Assembly (NCBI GenBank): GCA_910579835.1
Contig: CAJTWQ010000019.1
Span: 1 to 30,412, forward strand
Reading direction: 5' to 3'
Source of the DNA: an uncultured Ruminococcus sp.
Lineage (GTDB): Bacteria > Bacillota > Clostridia > Oscillospirales > Ruminococcaceae
DNA length: 30,412 bases
Both the position numbers and the translations under genes were made by a program. Positions 16,183-23,049 of this stretch are shown here, piece after piece. The notes under the pieces were generated by a model. The model saw only the letters and a list, made by a program, of their open reading frames with translations. It did no database searches and had not been told where the DNA came from. The stretch's first letter is position 1, and every line of letters starts with the position of its first letter.

Positions 16183-16234
16183 AAGCATCGTAAAAGCCGG
16201 TATCACGGCATTTTCGGTGCTTTTTCTTTTTTTT
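16183..16234 (+). terminator. Terminator of the folD operon
   Basis: A 17-bp imperfect stem (16183-16199 with 16206-16222, two mismatches and one G-U) is followed by a long T-rich tract. It marks the end of the orderly chromosomal block. Confidence 0.85.
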
Positions 16235-16282
16235 TAAATGTTTGTTATAGGTTGTCACAAAACGACTTTGATTTTGAAAAAT

Positions 16283-16304
16283 GGGTGTCAAATAGGGTGT
16301 CAAA
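16283..16304. repeat. Tandem direct repeat GGGTGTCAAA (two copies, 12-base period)
   Basis: GGGTGTCAAA occurs at 16283-16292 and again at 16295-16304. It lies just beyond the folD terminator, where mobile-element remnants begin. Short tandem repeats of this type can be arm-type binding sites of tyrosine integrases, but no integrase gene is present, so that role is a guess. Confidence 0.4.
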
Positions 16305-16338
16305 AATAAGCTGAAACAAAGCATTACCGTCGTCATAA

Positions 16339-16461
16339 GTACCTCCTTTTGAGTTGTGGGGTCCAGAGGCTTCCGAAACAGCAAAGAAATATCGCAGAAT
16401 GATTGATGAGTATGGTCTGATGGGGCATGGCAATCATCACAATTGTATTGTTCTGAAGTAA
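16339..16461 (+). pseudogene. Possible C-terminal gene fragment, unrecognised
   Basis: An open frame without a start codon runs to TAA 16459-16461. Its last 30 residues look coding (ETAKKYRRMIDEYG, then GHGNHHNCIVL). I do not recognise the family. Codon use is like that of the neighbouring remnants. It sits between the folD terminator and other truncated genes, so a broken end is the simplest reading. Chance open frame is possible. Confidence 0.3.
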
Positions 16462-16673
16462 CAGCTGGAGTCTTAACAGATCTTATTAATATAAAAAGTG
16501 AAATTCCACAAAACATAAGAGAATTAGCTTGTCAATATATTAAATCGTGCTATGAAGAAGATGGATATTTTAAATCTGATCCTCATAATGTTACTGTTCC
16601 ACATATTTTTACTACTTATATATGTACTAATGCTTTAATGTTATATGATATAATCAACGTCATGTACCTCTGA
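16443..16673 (+). pseudogene. Fragment of unknown AT-rich gene
   Basis: A 76-residue frame (DLINIKSEIPQNIRELACQ, then EEDGYFKSDPHN, then TTYICTNALMLYDI). The 'DGYFKSDP...T-Y' pattern recalls one repeat of squalene-cyclase/prenyltransferase-like alpha-barrels, but one repeat is too little to assign. There is no ribosome binding site, and the frame is far richer in A and T than the genes on either side. It is probably a piece of a foreign gene. A palindrome AACAGCGCTGTT follows near 16743-16754; nothing else is identifiable between 16674 and 16800. Confidence 0.3.
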
Positions 16674-16800
16674 GTGACTCTGAGTGACTTTGAATCCCCA
16701 ATTTTACGGCACTTTTCTTGGTAGAAAGCTCAAAAACAGTGTAACAGCGCTGTTTTGAAAAAATCACTGAAATCAAAGTTTTTTGGTAGAAACTTGGTAG

Positions 16801-16980
16801 AGAACTGGCTGTGTAGGCTGTCCGTTCAGCAAGAACATCAATGAGGAGCTTGCAATTATTGAAGAACACGAGCCTGAACTGTACAAAGCTGCTGTCAATA
16901 TTTTCGGCAAATCATACGAATATACACGGAAGTATCGTGAGTTCGTGAAAATGATGAAAGAAAGAGGAGAAAAATCGTGA
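16801..16980 (+). pseudogene. C-terminal remnant of a phosphoadenosine phosphosulfate reductase-like protein
   Basis: Opens after a TAG at 16798 without a start codon. It reads GCVGCPFSKNINEELAIIEE, then PELYKAAVNIFGKSYEYTRKYREF. This is the end of the PAPS-reductase-like proteins carried by phages and integrative elements, with the CxxCP pair and the closing 'Y-x-YTRKYREF' block. The N-terminal nucleotide-binding part is gone. Its TGA overlaps the GTG of the next gene (GTGA), so the original operon order is still visible. Confidence 0.65.
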
Positions 16981-17159
16981 TAGACTGGATAGCTCTGTTC
17001 AAGCATCTGCCTGAAATCATGGTGATTACAGTTATCCTTCCACTTGTGGCAGGAATACAGTATTTGATTGAAAGAGCGTACCTCAAAAAAAGAGAAGCGC
17101 AAAAAACAATAAATTACATTAACGGAGGTTTTTATTATGAAAGCAAAGAAGATTATTAA
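16977..17159 (+). CDS. Small single-helix membrane protein of an integrative element
   Basis: A 60-residue protein. The GTG start at 16977 has AGAGGAG seven bases upstream and overlaps the preceding stop. One hydrophobic helix (IMVITVILPLVAGIQYLI, about 14-31) is followed by a basic tail (ERAYLKKREAQK). It overlaps the next gene by 23 bases, so the two are probably coupled. No family recognised. Size and position fit a small element-borne membrane protein. Confidence 0.55.
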   Translation: MIDWIALFKHLPEIMVITVILPLVAGIQYLIERAYLKKREAQKTINYINGGFYYESKEDY

Positions 17160-17670
17160 GGGTATTTTGGGACTCGGTGTTGTGTTGGGTGTGGCATATC
17201 TTGCCTATAAGCTCGGTTAGGGCAATGGCGAGATCAACGAGCGTTTCCGTGAAAAGTACGGCGATGATGATAATGATTTCAACTTCTATGATTACGATGA
17301 GCCGGACGATGGCTGTATAACTCCTGCGGACAGGGATAAGCCTGTTTGTACAATGGAGGATCTGAAAGAAATGACTTCCGCAGAGGAGAGTTCTTCTGAA
17401 CAGGAGAATAATTTCGCTCCGATAAACAGCATTACCACTGTTCCTGCAAAGAGTATAAGAAATCTTCTGCTTTACAGTATTTCCAAAAAGTACATCTCTA
17501 ATAAGTTTATCAGAGATTACCTTGATGTGGATCATGACAAAGTGGCGGAGATACTGGCTGAATTTCAGCAGGCAGGCTACATCGGTGATGAAACGGGTAA
17601 CTACAGATACCCTGTAAATCTTGCTTTTTACGATCTGATCGAGTTGGTTAGAGACAGCAGAGAGAACTAA
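17137..17670 (+). pseudogene. Membrane-anchored acidic protein with winged-helix C-terminus, interrupted by an in-frame amber codon
   Basis: ATG at 17137 has GGAGG eight bases upstream. The first 27 codons give a membrane helix (KGILGLGVVLGVAYLAYKLG) and then TAG at 17218-17220. The same frame continues without any stop to TAA 17670: an acidic stretch (KYGDDDNDFNFYDYDEPDD), a Ser/Glu linker, and a domain KSIRNLLLYSISKKYISNKF...VAEILAEFQQAGYIGD. That domain resembles the FtsK-gamma winged helix that binds DNA. The whole would be 177 residues. The downstream part alone could start at ATG 17353 but has only a weak binding site. Either a nonsense mutation or read-through explains it; I favour mutation in a decaying element. 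Confidence 0.65.
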
Positions 17671-17671
17671 A

Positions 17672-17702
17672 AAGCACACTCCCCATATTGGGGAATGTGC
17701 TT
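17672..17702. terminator. Bidirectional terminator between convergent genes
   Basis: A long hairpin, 17672-17684 with 17690-17702 (one imperfect pair, G-U on the minus strand), lies between the stops of the plus-strand gene at 17670 and the minus-strand gene at 17715. On the minus strand the stem is followed by TTTTTAG, which supports termination of that strand best. Confidence 0.7.
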
Positions 17703-17714
17703 GGGTGGGTGTGG

Positions 17715-18539
17715 TTATGCGGTGATAGAAGCTAACTGAGAAGCAAGTTCCTTAATTGTCTCAATAGGAAGTTCGGTAAACTTTACAATCTGCTCAAATG
17801 TCAAAGAGCCATCAGCAAGCATACGGACTGCGGTCTTAATCTTTTCCTGACGAACATTTTCACCGCTGATTTCTTCCATGATCTTACACATTTCTTCCCT
17901 ACCTCCTTGTGTGTTTTTTAGATGATTAGCTCTGTCGGCTAAATTTTTGTAATACATATCTTTCGGTTCTTTACATTTAAAATCGTGCATGAGCTTTCCA
18001 AGAGGTGTATCTGCATTATTTTCGCCATTTACATATATAATATGTTCCATATCGCCGAATGGCATCATATCCATTTCTTCGATATGTCGGTTTATTGTAT
18101 AGATGGGTAGTCCTTTGCCCCAATAATCGTGCGAAGTAATAAAAATCACATAGGTTTCGGGTAGCAATTCAAAATCCTGCATTGGCATTAAGCTGTTTGA
18201 ATCCATCATGCTGCTATGAAATCTTGCACGTTTTGGCTTTGCACCTGAATTTTCTTGCTGTACCTCGACATCAACTTCCTTACCACCATTGAGAATAGCA
18301 TCAACATCAAGTGTAATAGAACGACCTTGCAGATTTTTCATAACTTTCTGTGTTTTATCATTTGTTACTACAAGTTCATCATCACTCATGATAATGCGAA
18401 GAACAAACTGAATTAAATCTTTTCTTCCGTTGAAAAATGCGGACATATATGTATCGTCCATAAGTTTGAATTCAGGTATCTTAGCAAGAATTTCGGATTT
18501 TATCTGTTCGGGAGTTTTTATTTCCGATGCACTGCTCAT
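17715..18539 (-). CDS. Rpn-family recombination-promoting nuclease / PD-(D/E)XK transposase-like protein
   Basis: A 274-residue protein of the Rpn/PDDEXK_2 family, nucleases that promote horizontal, RecA-independent recombination. The N-terminal block 'KLMDDTYMSAFFNGRKDLIQF' and the catalytic core 'ITLDVDAILNGGKEVDVEVQQ' (Asp at about 78 and Glu-x-Gln at about 92-94) are present, followed by 'RARFHSSMMDSN'. Length is normal. AAGGAG lies 11 bases upstream of the ATG, and a promoter is at 18584-18612. It is transcribed opposite to its neighbours and looks intact while they are broken, which fits a selfish insertion. Confidence 0.85.
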   Translation of the reverse strand: MSSASEIKTPEQIKSEILAKIPEFKLMDDTYMSAFFNGRKDLIQFVLRIIMSDDELVVTNDKTQKVMKNLQGRSITLDVDAILNGGKEVDVEVQQENSGAKPKRARFHSSMMDSNSLMPMQDFELLPETYVIFITSHDYWGKGLPIYTINRHIEEMDMMPFGDMEHIIYVNGENNADTPLGKLMHDFKCKEPKDMYYKNLADRANHLKNTQGGREEMCKIMEEISGENVRQEKIKTAVRMLADGSLTFEQIVKFTELPIETIKELASQLASITA

Positions 18540-18583
18540 GTTTTAGTTTTCTCCTTGTAACAATAGTATTCATATTCAATAAT

Positions 18584-18612
18584 ATTATACCACACCCCAA
18601 AACAAAAATCAA
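18584..18612 (-). promoter_or_regulatory. Promoter of the Rpn-family gene
   Basis: On the minus strand, TTGATT (18612-18607), a 17-base spacer and TATAAT (18589-18584), 45 bases upstream of the start codon. Confidence 0.72.
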
Positions 18613-18764
18613 TAGCAAAATACACATTAACGTAAATTACCGCATTTTTAAGAAAGGGTGATAAATTATGATCCTTATAGTTTCAGAAAAGCCCTCTGTC
18701 GGGAGAGCGATCAGTTCCTTAGTCGGTGCGAATACCGAAAAGAAAGGTTATAACGAAGGGTGCG

Positions 18765-18829
18765 GGTCTCCGGGGGAGACCTCTGCCTTAGGCAGAAGCA
18801 CCGACCGAGGCGACAGCCGAGACACGAGC
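18765..18829 (+). repeat. Palindromic element 1 inserted in frame in the topoisomerase fragment
   Basis: Two perfect hairpins lie side by side: 18765-18771 with 18775-18781 (GGTCTCC/GGAGACC, loop GGG) and 18782-18787 with 18791-18796 (TCTGCC/GGCAGA, loop TTA). A CGA-rich tail follows to about 18829. The encoded residues (about 33-53) interrupt the normal EG-x-x-YIVSW segment of TOPRIM. No clear target duplication is seen. Confidence 0.6.
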
Positions 18830-18893
18830 TACATCGTTTCATGGTGTGTCGGACATCTTGTTGGTCTGAAATATCCCAATGACTACGGCAACG

Positions 18894-18959
18894 GTTGGGT
18901 GACTCCCCACAGTGTGGGGAGATGTCACGAAGTGACAGAGGGGACGGGCGCCAGTTGGG
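18894..18959 (+). repeat. Palindromic element 2 inserted in frame, flanked by 6-bp direct repeat GTTGGG
   Basis: Perfect hairpins 18903-18910 with 18914-18921 (CTCCCCAC/GTGGGGAG, loop AGT) and 18923-18928 with 18932-18937 (TGTCAC/GTGACA, loop GAA) are followed by GAGGGG. GTTGGG stands on both sides (18894-18899 and 18954-18959), exactly 60 bases apart, so removing one unit restores GNGWADKW as expected for this enzyme. The layout matches the small CTCCCC/GGGGAG-type dispersed repeats common in gut Firmicutes. Confidence 0.75.
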
Positions 18960-19685
18960 CGGATAAATGGAGTTTTTCTCAGCTTCCCATGATTCCCGAC
19001 AAGTGGCTTTTCAAGGTCACAGACAGCACAAAGGCTCAGTACAATGTACTGAAAAATCTGATGAACAGCGACAGCGTGACAGAGATCATCTGCGCTACCG
19101 ATGCAGACCGTGAGGGAGAAAGTATATTCCGATATGTCTACAATATGGCTCGGTGTCACAAGCCAGTCAAGCGTTTATGGATTTCTTCTTTGGAGGAATC
19201 GGCTATCAGGCAGGCTCTCAAAAATATGAAGCCTATGTCCGCATACGATAATCTTTTCTCGGCAGGATATGCAACGGTTTTTGAGACTATCGCTGTCAAA
19301 AATGATGAGGACAAAAAAGCTGTCTATGAAGCTCTCGACAATCTGTGGCAGAAAGGCTCTGTCCTGATCGGTCTGAGTGAAGTTGCAAAAGCAACAGGTA
19401 TTCCCTATAATACGCTGAAAAGCCTTGACTATGAAACGCAGCAGACGCTTGTCTATGAATATATGATGGACAGTTCTCAGATCGAACGCTTCTATGAGGT
19501 CACAAACAAGGATCTTGCCGTCATTGAGCTTGACAAGGTGGCTAAGCTGCTTTCCGTTCCTGTGCGCGAACTGAGAAAGCTTCCTCTGAATATTCAGGAG
19601 CATATTTGCGGTGCGTACACAATGGAATACGATTCTGACAGCACCAATACAGAGCTTATCGACAATATCAGGGAGATGATTGCCA

Positions 19686-20941
19686 ATGCGTGATTATCCT
19701 TATGTATGCGGCGCTGATATTCACAGCGTTGCCAACAAAGCGTTTGTCCGCTTTGAAACAGCTAAATCAAAGGATATTGTTGTTGCACTCGATAAGAGCA
19801 ATATTCCGTTTTCTGCAAAGTACAACGATACTAAAATAGTCCTGACCTATGACGGCAATTACAAAGACTCTGTAGATGAGATTACTGCAAAAATTATGTC
19901 GGAAATTATGATGAGTTACTTCGTGAGATCAGGGAAAAGAAGTCGGACGATTATTTGCTTCTTCTTTCTGAGGTGGCTGATGTGCTGAATACTACAGTCG
20001 GTACTTTGAAAGCAAGACCTGTGGAAATACAGGAGCTTCTCTGTAAGGCTTATGCAGATTTTTGGATATGTGACACACCTACGATCCAGCGTGAGCTTGA
20101 CCGCTACATAACGGTAAACGGCAGGACTTTGCAGGATATTCAGGAGCATGAAAAGAGCAAGACTCAGGAAAAAGCTCCGAAAGCACCAGAAAAAAGTACG
20201 GCTGAACCTCCCACTTTTGAGGAGCTTATTGCCGATTACCAACGTCGTGAATCTCATGCAGGATTTACAAGAGAAAATCACAAGGCTAAGGCAGAACTTG
20301 CAGAAGGCATTAAGTCAATGGAAAGTCTTGCAGAAAATCCCTTTGTTCCACAGGAAATGAGGAACAATGCTGTTTCGGAGCTTGCAAAGATGAAAAGCCA
20401 GCTTGAACTTTTCAATATGTACGATGAAGTCAAGGCGGATAATTGGCTGTCGGATATGCTTGAAAGCGGTAATGCAGTTGTCACCGAGGACGGCGGTTTT
20501 AAGGTGAATCCCGACTATTACAAGGAACTTCCCCGTAATGACCGTCATGTGGAGACTATGACCGAGATCCAGGCAGTCGAGGTCATGTCAGAACTTATGG
20601 CGGCAGGAATGCAGTTTTCCGCATCTTCTCAGGGTGAAGATAAGGTCGGCATTACGGTTTCAAAAAAAGATATTGATGCTCTGAATGACATTATGCAGGA
20701 GGCTGTCGGCAGAACTGTTAAAGCTCCAAAGTCCCGGAAAAAAGAGGAGCATTATCAGACGGTTAATCCCGATTATTATAAGTCTCTCCCGAAAGATCAG
20801 CGGCATACCCGTGTTGAGCCTAAAGATGCAGCTCGTGAAATTGTTAGAGGACTTCAAAGGGAAAATATTTCGTATTCTGCGGTAGTTCGCAAGAAAGATA
20901 CGGTTGCAATTACTGTGTCAAAGGACAAGAGCAACTATTAA
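19686..20941 (+). pseudogene. Frameshifted repeat protein of an integrative element (HTH-like and polyvalent-type modules)
   Basis: ATG at 19686 overlaps the preceding TGA by eight bases. The frame runs to about 19904, where loss of one A (GGAAATT; E-N-Y-D-E expected from GAAAAT) shifts it; coding continues in the -1 frame to TAA 20941. The joined protein is about 418 residues. It has a third copy of the HTH-like repeat seen upstream (LSEVADVLNTTVGTLKARPV), a charged linker (TQEKAPKAPEKS) and a helical part (YQRRESHAGFTRENHKAKAE). Two C-terminal modules of about 60 residues follow, each beginning VNPDYYK.LP...R and ending VGITVSK or VAITVSK. A degenerate first copy of that module opens the protein. 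It resembles polyvalent accessory proteins of ICEs; function unknown. Confidence 0.6.
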
Positions 20942-20945
20942 AAAG

Positions 20946-21044
20946 AGTGTTGCTGACTTTTACTGTGGTGGTGCAGTGGGGTGGGACGAATTGGCTGCCC
21001 GGACTGTTCTGAAACTGCGAGAGGTTTATCCGCATAGAAATATA
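20946..21044 (+). pseudogene. Fragment of a SLOG-family (DUF1273-like) protein
   Basis: About 33 residues, FYCGGAVGWDELAARTVLKL, then REVYPHRN, match the core of DUF1273/SLOG nucleotide-sensing proteins ('GGA-x-G-x-D-x-LAA-x-x-VL-x-L...YPH'). Nothing of the rest of the gene is left on either side. It starts directly after the preceding stop codon and ends just before the agr promoter, so it is a deletion scar between the element remnants and the agr locus. Confidence 0.6.
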
Positions 21045-21068
21045 ATTGACATGATTTGGATTTTTTTC

Positions 21069-21097
21069 TTGAAAAAAGTCTTATAATGTGCTATAAT
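21069..21097 (+). promoter_or_regulatory. Promoter of the LytTR response regulator gene
   Basis: TTGAAA (21069-21074), a 17-base spacer and TATAAT (21092-21097), 35 bases before the ATG at 21133. No copy of the TTTCATTACAT repeat is found here, so this promoter is probably constitutive. Confidence 0.75.
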
Positions 21098-21132
21098 TGC
21101 TATGTAAAGCTATCAATTGTGAGGGGATTATA

Positions 21133-21828
21133 ATGAATATTGCTATATGTGATGATGAGAAAGTTTTTCTGAAACAACTACACATGAAAATCAACAGCCT
21201 AAAAATCCATGACTGCCAAATTTCAGAGTTTACAAGCGGTCAAGAATTACTGAGTAACTTTGTTAAAGGAATGTATGAGATCATCATACTTGATGTGGAA
21301 ATGCCCGGATTGAATGGATTAGAAACGGCTGAAAGAATACGTCAGACGGACAAATCAGCTATTATTTCTTTTTTGACGAATTATTCTGAATTTGCGGTGA
21401 AGGGATATGAAGTTGGTGCATTCCGTTATATCCTGAAAAATCAGCCCGATTATGCTTATACAGAGCAGCTTTTATCGGTTTTCGATGAGTATAATCAGAA
21501 ATTCAGGACATTCACGTTTACAAATCGTAATTTAACATTCAGTTTCAAACTGATACATATTCTGTATTTTGAGGTGCATGGCAGAAAGGTTACGATTTTC
21601 ACAACATCAGGTGAAATAGAATATTACGGTGAGTTTGCTGAGATATGCAACGAATTACAGGAATATAATTTCGTTCAGACAAATAAGGGAATGTTGGTAA
21701 ATCTTGAACATATCCAGCAGTTTGTTAAAAACGATATTATACTGTCAAGCGGTAAGAAAATCCAGTTGGGAAGAACATACAAAGAAAAAGTTATCTCTGA
21801 TTATCTTGAATATACTTCGGGGAGATGA
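21133..21828 (+). CDS. agrA: LytTR-family response regulator (AgrA-like)
   Basis: A 231-residue transcription activator. The receiver domain (1 to about 120) has the acidic pocket CDDEK at 5-9 and the phospho-acceptor Asp in ILDVEMPGLNG (about 55-65). The switch residues are recognisable (FLTNYSEFAVKGYEVGAFRYILK); the usual conserved Lys is in this last stretch. A LytTR DNA-binding domain (about 132-230) carries HILYFEVHGRKVTIF and FVQTNKGMLVNLEHI, as in AgrA. ATG at 21133 is chosen over an upstream in-frame ATG (21097) because GAGGGG lies six bases upstream and it gives the standard N-terminus MNIAICDDE. The stop overlaps the next start (ATGA). Its probable target is the repeat pair at 22239-22270. 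Confidence 0.87.
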   Translation: MNIAICDDEKVFLKQLHMKINSLKIHDCQISEFTSGQELLSNFVKGMYEIIILDVEMPGLNGLETAERIRQTDKSAIISFLTNYSEFAVKGYEVGAFRYILKNQPDYAYTEQLLSVFDEYNQKFRTFTFTNRNLTFSFKLIHILYFEVHGRKVTIFTTSGEIEYYGEFAEICNELQEYNFVQTNKGMLVNLEHIQQFVKNDIILSSGKKIQLGRTYKEKVISDYLEYTSGR

Positions 21829-22219
21829 GAAATTTGCCAGTTAAAGGTTCTCTTGCCCAGACTTATGATATTGAGTTTATATGCAGAGTGAATATTGTTT
21901 CAGAAAGGATGAAATGGAATTATGCCGTATTCTTGGTAACGGACTGGATAATGCAATTGAAGGCTGTGAAAGATTGGGAGATGAAAGAAAACATATTTTG
22001 CTTAGCATCAGTGAAGATAAAGATAATCTGCTTATCTCCATATCCAATACTTCTGATATGGTTGACACAGAAAATTTATCTTCAACAAAGAAAAAGAAAG
22101 GTATGCATGGAATCGGAGTAAACAGTATAAAATCATCGGTGGAGCGACTAAAAGGAGTTGCAAAATTCAGTTATAAGGACGGCGTTTTCAAGCTGAATAT
22201 AGTCGTGTGGAATGGCTAA
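21825..22219 (+). pseudogene. agrC: Remnant of AgrC-like sensor histidine kinase (ATPase domain only, frameshifted)
   Basis: The start codon overlaps the agrA stop (ATGA), so the original order agrA-agrC is kept. After a few codons the sequence is already in the ATPase region (KGSLAQTYDIEFICRVNIVSE). The membrane sensor helices and the His-bearing dimerisation helix have been deleted. At 21904-21906 the frame shifts: one more A would give NIVSEKDEMELCRIL. The rest is a normal GHKL domain with N box LGNGLDNAIEGCERL and G box KKGMHGIGVNSIKSSVERLKG. As it stands it cannot sense a peptide or autophosphorylate. A protein from ATG 21881 could at most be a soluble ATPase fragment. Confidence 0.8.
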
Positions 22220-22238
22220 ACGTTTTTACTAAAATGCA

Positions 22239-22270
22239 TTTCATTACATAAAACCCCACTTTCATTACAT
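22239..22270. promoter_or_regulatory. Two direct repeats TTTCATTACAT: probable LytTR (AgrA) binding sites
   Basis: TTTCATTACAT occurs at 22239-22249 and 22260-22270. The copies are identical, 21 bases apart (two helical turns), on the same face of DNA, and end 15 bases before the -35 box of the agrB promoter. Direct repeats with this spacing just upstream of -35 are the usual layout for LytTR activators such as AgrA and VirR. Confidence 0.75.
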
Positions 22271-22285
22271 TTGGAACAAAATCTC

Positions 22286-22314
22286 TTGACAGAAACAAAT
22301 AACATGTGTTATGC
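22286..22314 (+). promoter_or_regulatory. Promoter of the agrB-agrD-secreted protein operon
   Basis: TTGACA at 22286-22291 is perfect, with a weak -10 box TTATGC after 17 bases (or TATGCT after 18). A poor -10 is expected of an activator-dependent promoter. The agrB start lies 22 bases downstream, with AGGAAGTGA between. Confidence 0.7.
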
Positions 22315-22336
22315 TTTTTGCAGGAAGTGATCAGAA

Positions 22337-22892
22337 ATGATTTCTAAACTTGCAAAAAACTGTTGAAGAAAACAAAGAAGCGATATATGCTTACGGTATG
22401 GAGCTGCTGATATCTGATGTGCTGAATACCTTGATCACCTTGCTGATTGCCATGATTTCCCATACACTGCCTGCGATGCTAACTTTTACAGCCGTATTTA
22501 TGGGATTAAGGAAATTTACAGGAGGGTATCATGCCAATAGCCATTTGAGCTGTATGCTTACGCTGATTGTTGTGATGCTGATTTTTTCGTATGGTATCTG
22601 CAATGTATCAGAGAAATATGCATGGATGATCAGTATAGGATTTGTGGTTGTCTCAATACCTGTTATTTTCAACCTTGCACCTGTTCCTCATCCGAATAAA
22701 CCTGTGTCGGAGGAAAAAGGAGCGAAGCTGAAAAAACGAAGCCGAATCCTTGTATTGCTTCTGTCAATGCTTGCTCTCCTGCTGATAATATTTCGGCTCA
22801 ATAAAATAAGTCTTTATGTATCAAGCGGAATATTTCTATCGGCGCTTGCAGCAGTTATGGGGAGTCATTTGAATCGAGGTGATAATAGTTAA
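22337..22892 (+). pseudogene. agrB: AgrB-like peptide-processing membrane protease, frameshifted in a short A run near its start
   Basis: Integral membrane Cys protease that trims and cyclises AgrD. The body (from 22350) is complete: FTGGYHANSHLSCML holds the catalytic His and Cys, followed by the conserved PHPNKPVSEEKG loop and four to five membrane helices. The natural start ATG 22337 (AGGAAGTGA upstream) reads MISKLAKNC and stops at TGA 22364-22366. With one A fewer in the run 22354-22359 it would read MISKLAKTVEENKE and join the body exactly. A TTG at 22350 could start translation of the body, at low level. Either an inactive allele, a phase-variable run, or a sequence error. Confidence 0.8.
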
Positions 22893-23049
22893 AGATGAGA
22901 AGGAAAAAAGGTGTGTTTTGGCAATTGTAATTCTTGCTCTTGTAAGATTGGCGTTGTATCTTGCAAATGGCAGTGTTTGCGGATTTACGTTCTATCAGCC
23001 GAAAGAGCCTGATTTGCAGGAGCTGTTTGAAAGGAGGGATTTGGAATGA
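22879..23049 (+). CDS. agrD: First AgrD-like autoinducer precursor (predicted ring CGFTF)
   Basis: A 56-residue peptide precursor if started at GTG 22879, which overlaps the agrB end by 14 bases. A hydrophobic amphipathic helix (CVLAIVILALVRLALYLANG) is followed by SVCGFTF, then the charged tail YQPKEPDLQELFE. The tail matches the AgrD recognition segment (Q-P-x-E-P...EL), and Cys-x-x-x-Phe gives the five-residue thiolactone. If the A run at 22904-22909 had one more A, ATG 22895 would give a shorter, more typical start (MRRKKRCVLA). It ends at TGA overlapping the next precursor (ATGA), so both are coupled. Missed by length filters. Confidence 0.7.
   Translation: MIIVKDEKEKRCVLAIVILALVRLALYLANGSVCGFTFYQPKEPDLQELFERRDLE

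Larger units (their letters stand above)
18668..19693 (+). pseudogene. Chimera: TOPRIM part of an element-borne DNA topoisomerase III fused in frame to an HTH-repeat protein
   Basis: Residues 1-202 are the TOPRIM end of a type IA topoisomerase: IVSEKPSVGRAI at the start, SWCVGHLVGL, the metal site ATDADREGE (142-150), and YDNLFSAGYA (193-202), where a full enzyme goes on for several hundred residues. From about 203 (nt 19275) the frame continues into an unrelated sequence with two helix-turn-helix-like repeats (LSEVAKATGIPYNTLKSL and LDKVAKLLSVPVRELRKL). The Tyr-containing catalytic domain is lost, so relaxation activity is impossible. Two palindromic inserts (18765-18829 and 18894-18953) add about 40 residues inside TOPRIM without breaking the frame. 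RBS AAAGGGTGAT. The fusion is best explained by a deletion between two element genes. Confidence 0.75.

Noticed and set aside
15499..16206. 235-aa minus-strand open frame opposite folD
   Set aside because: folD is complete with all motifs; the opposite frame has no ribosome binding site and no recognisable domain.
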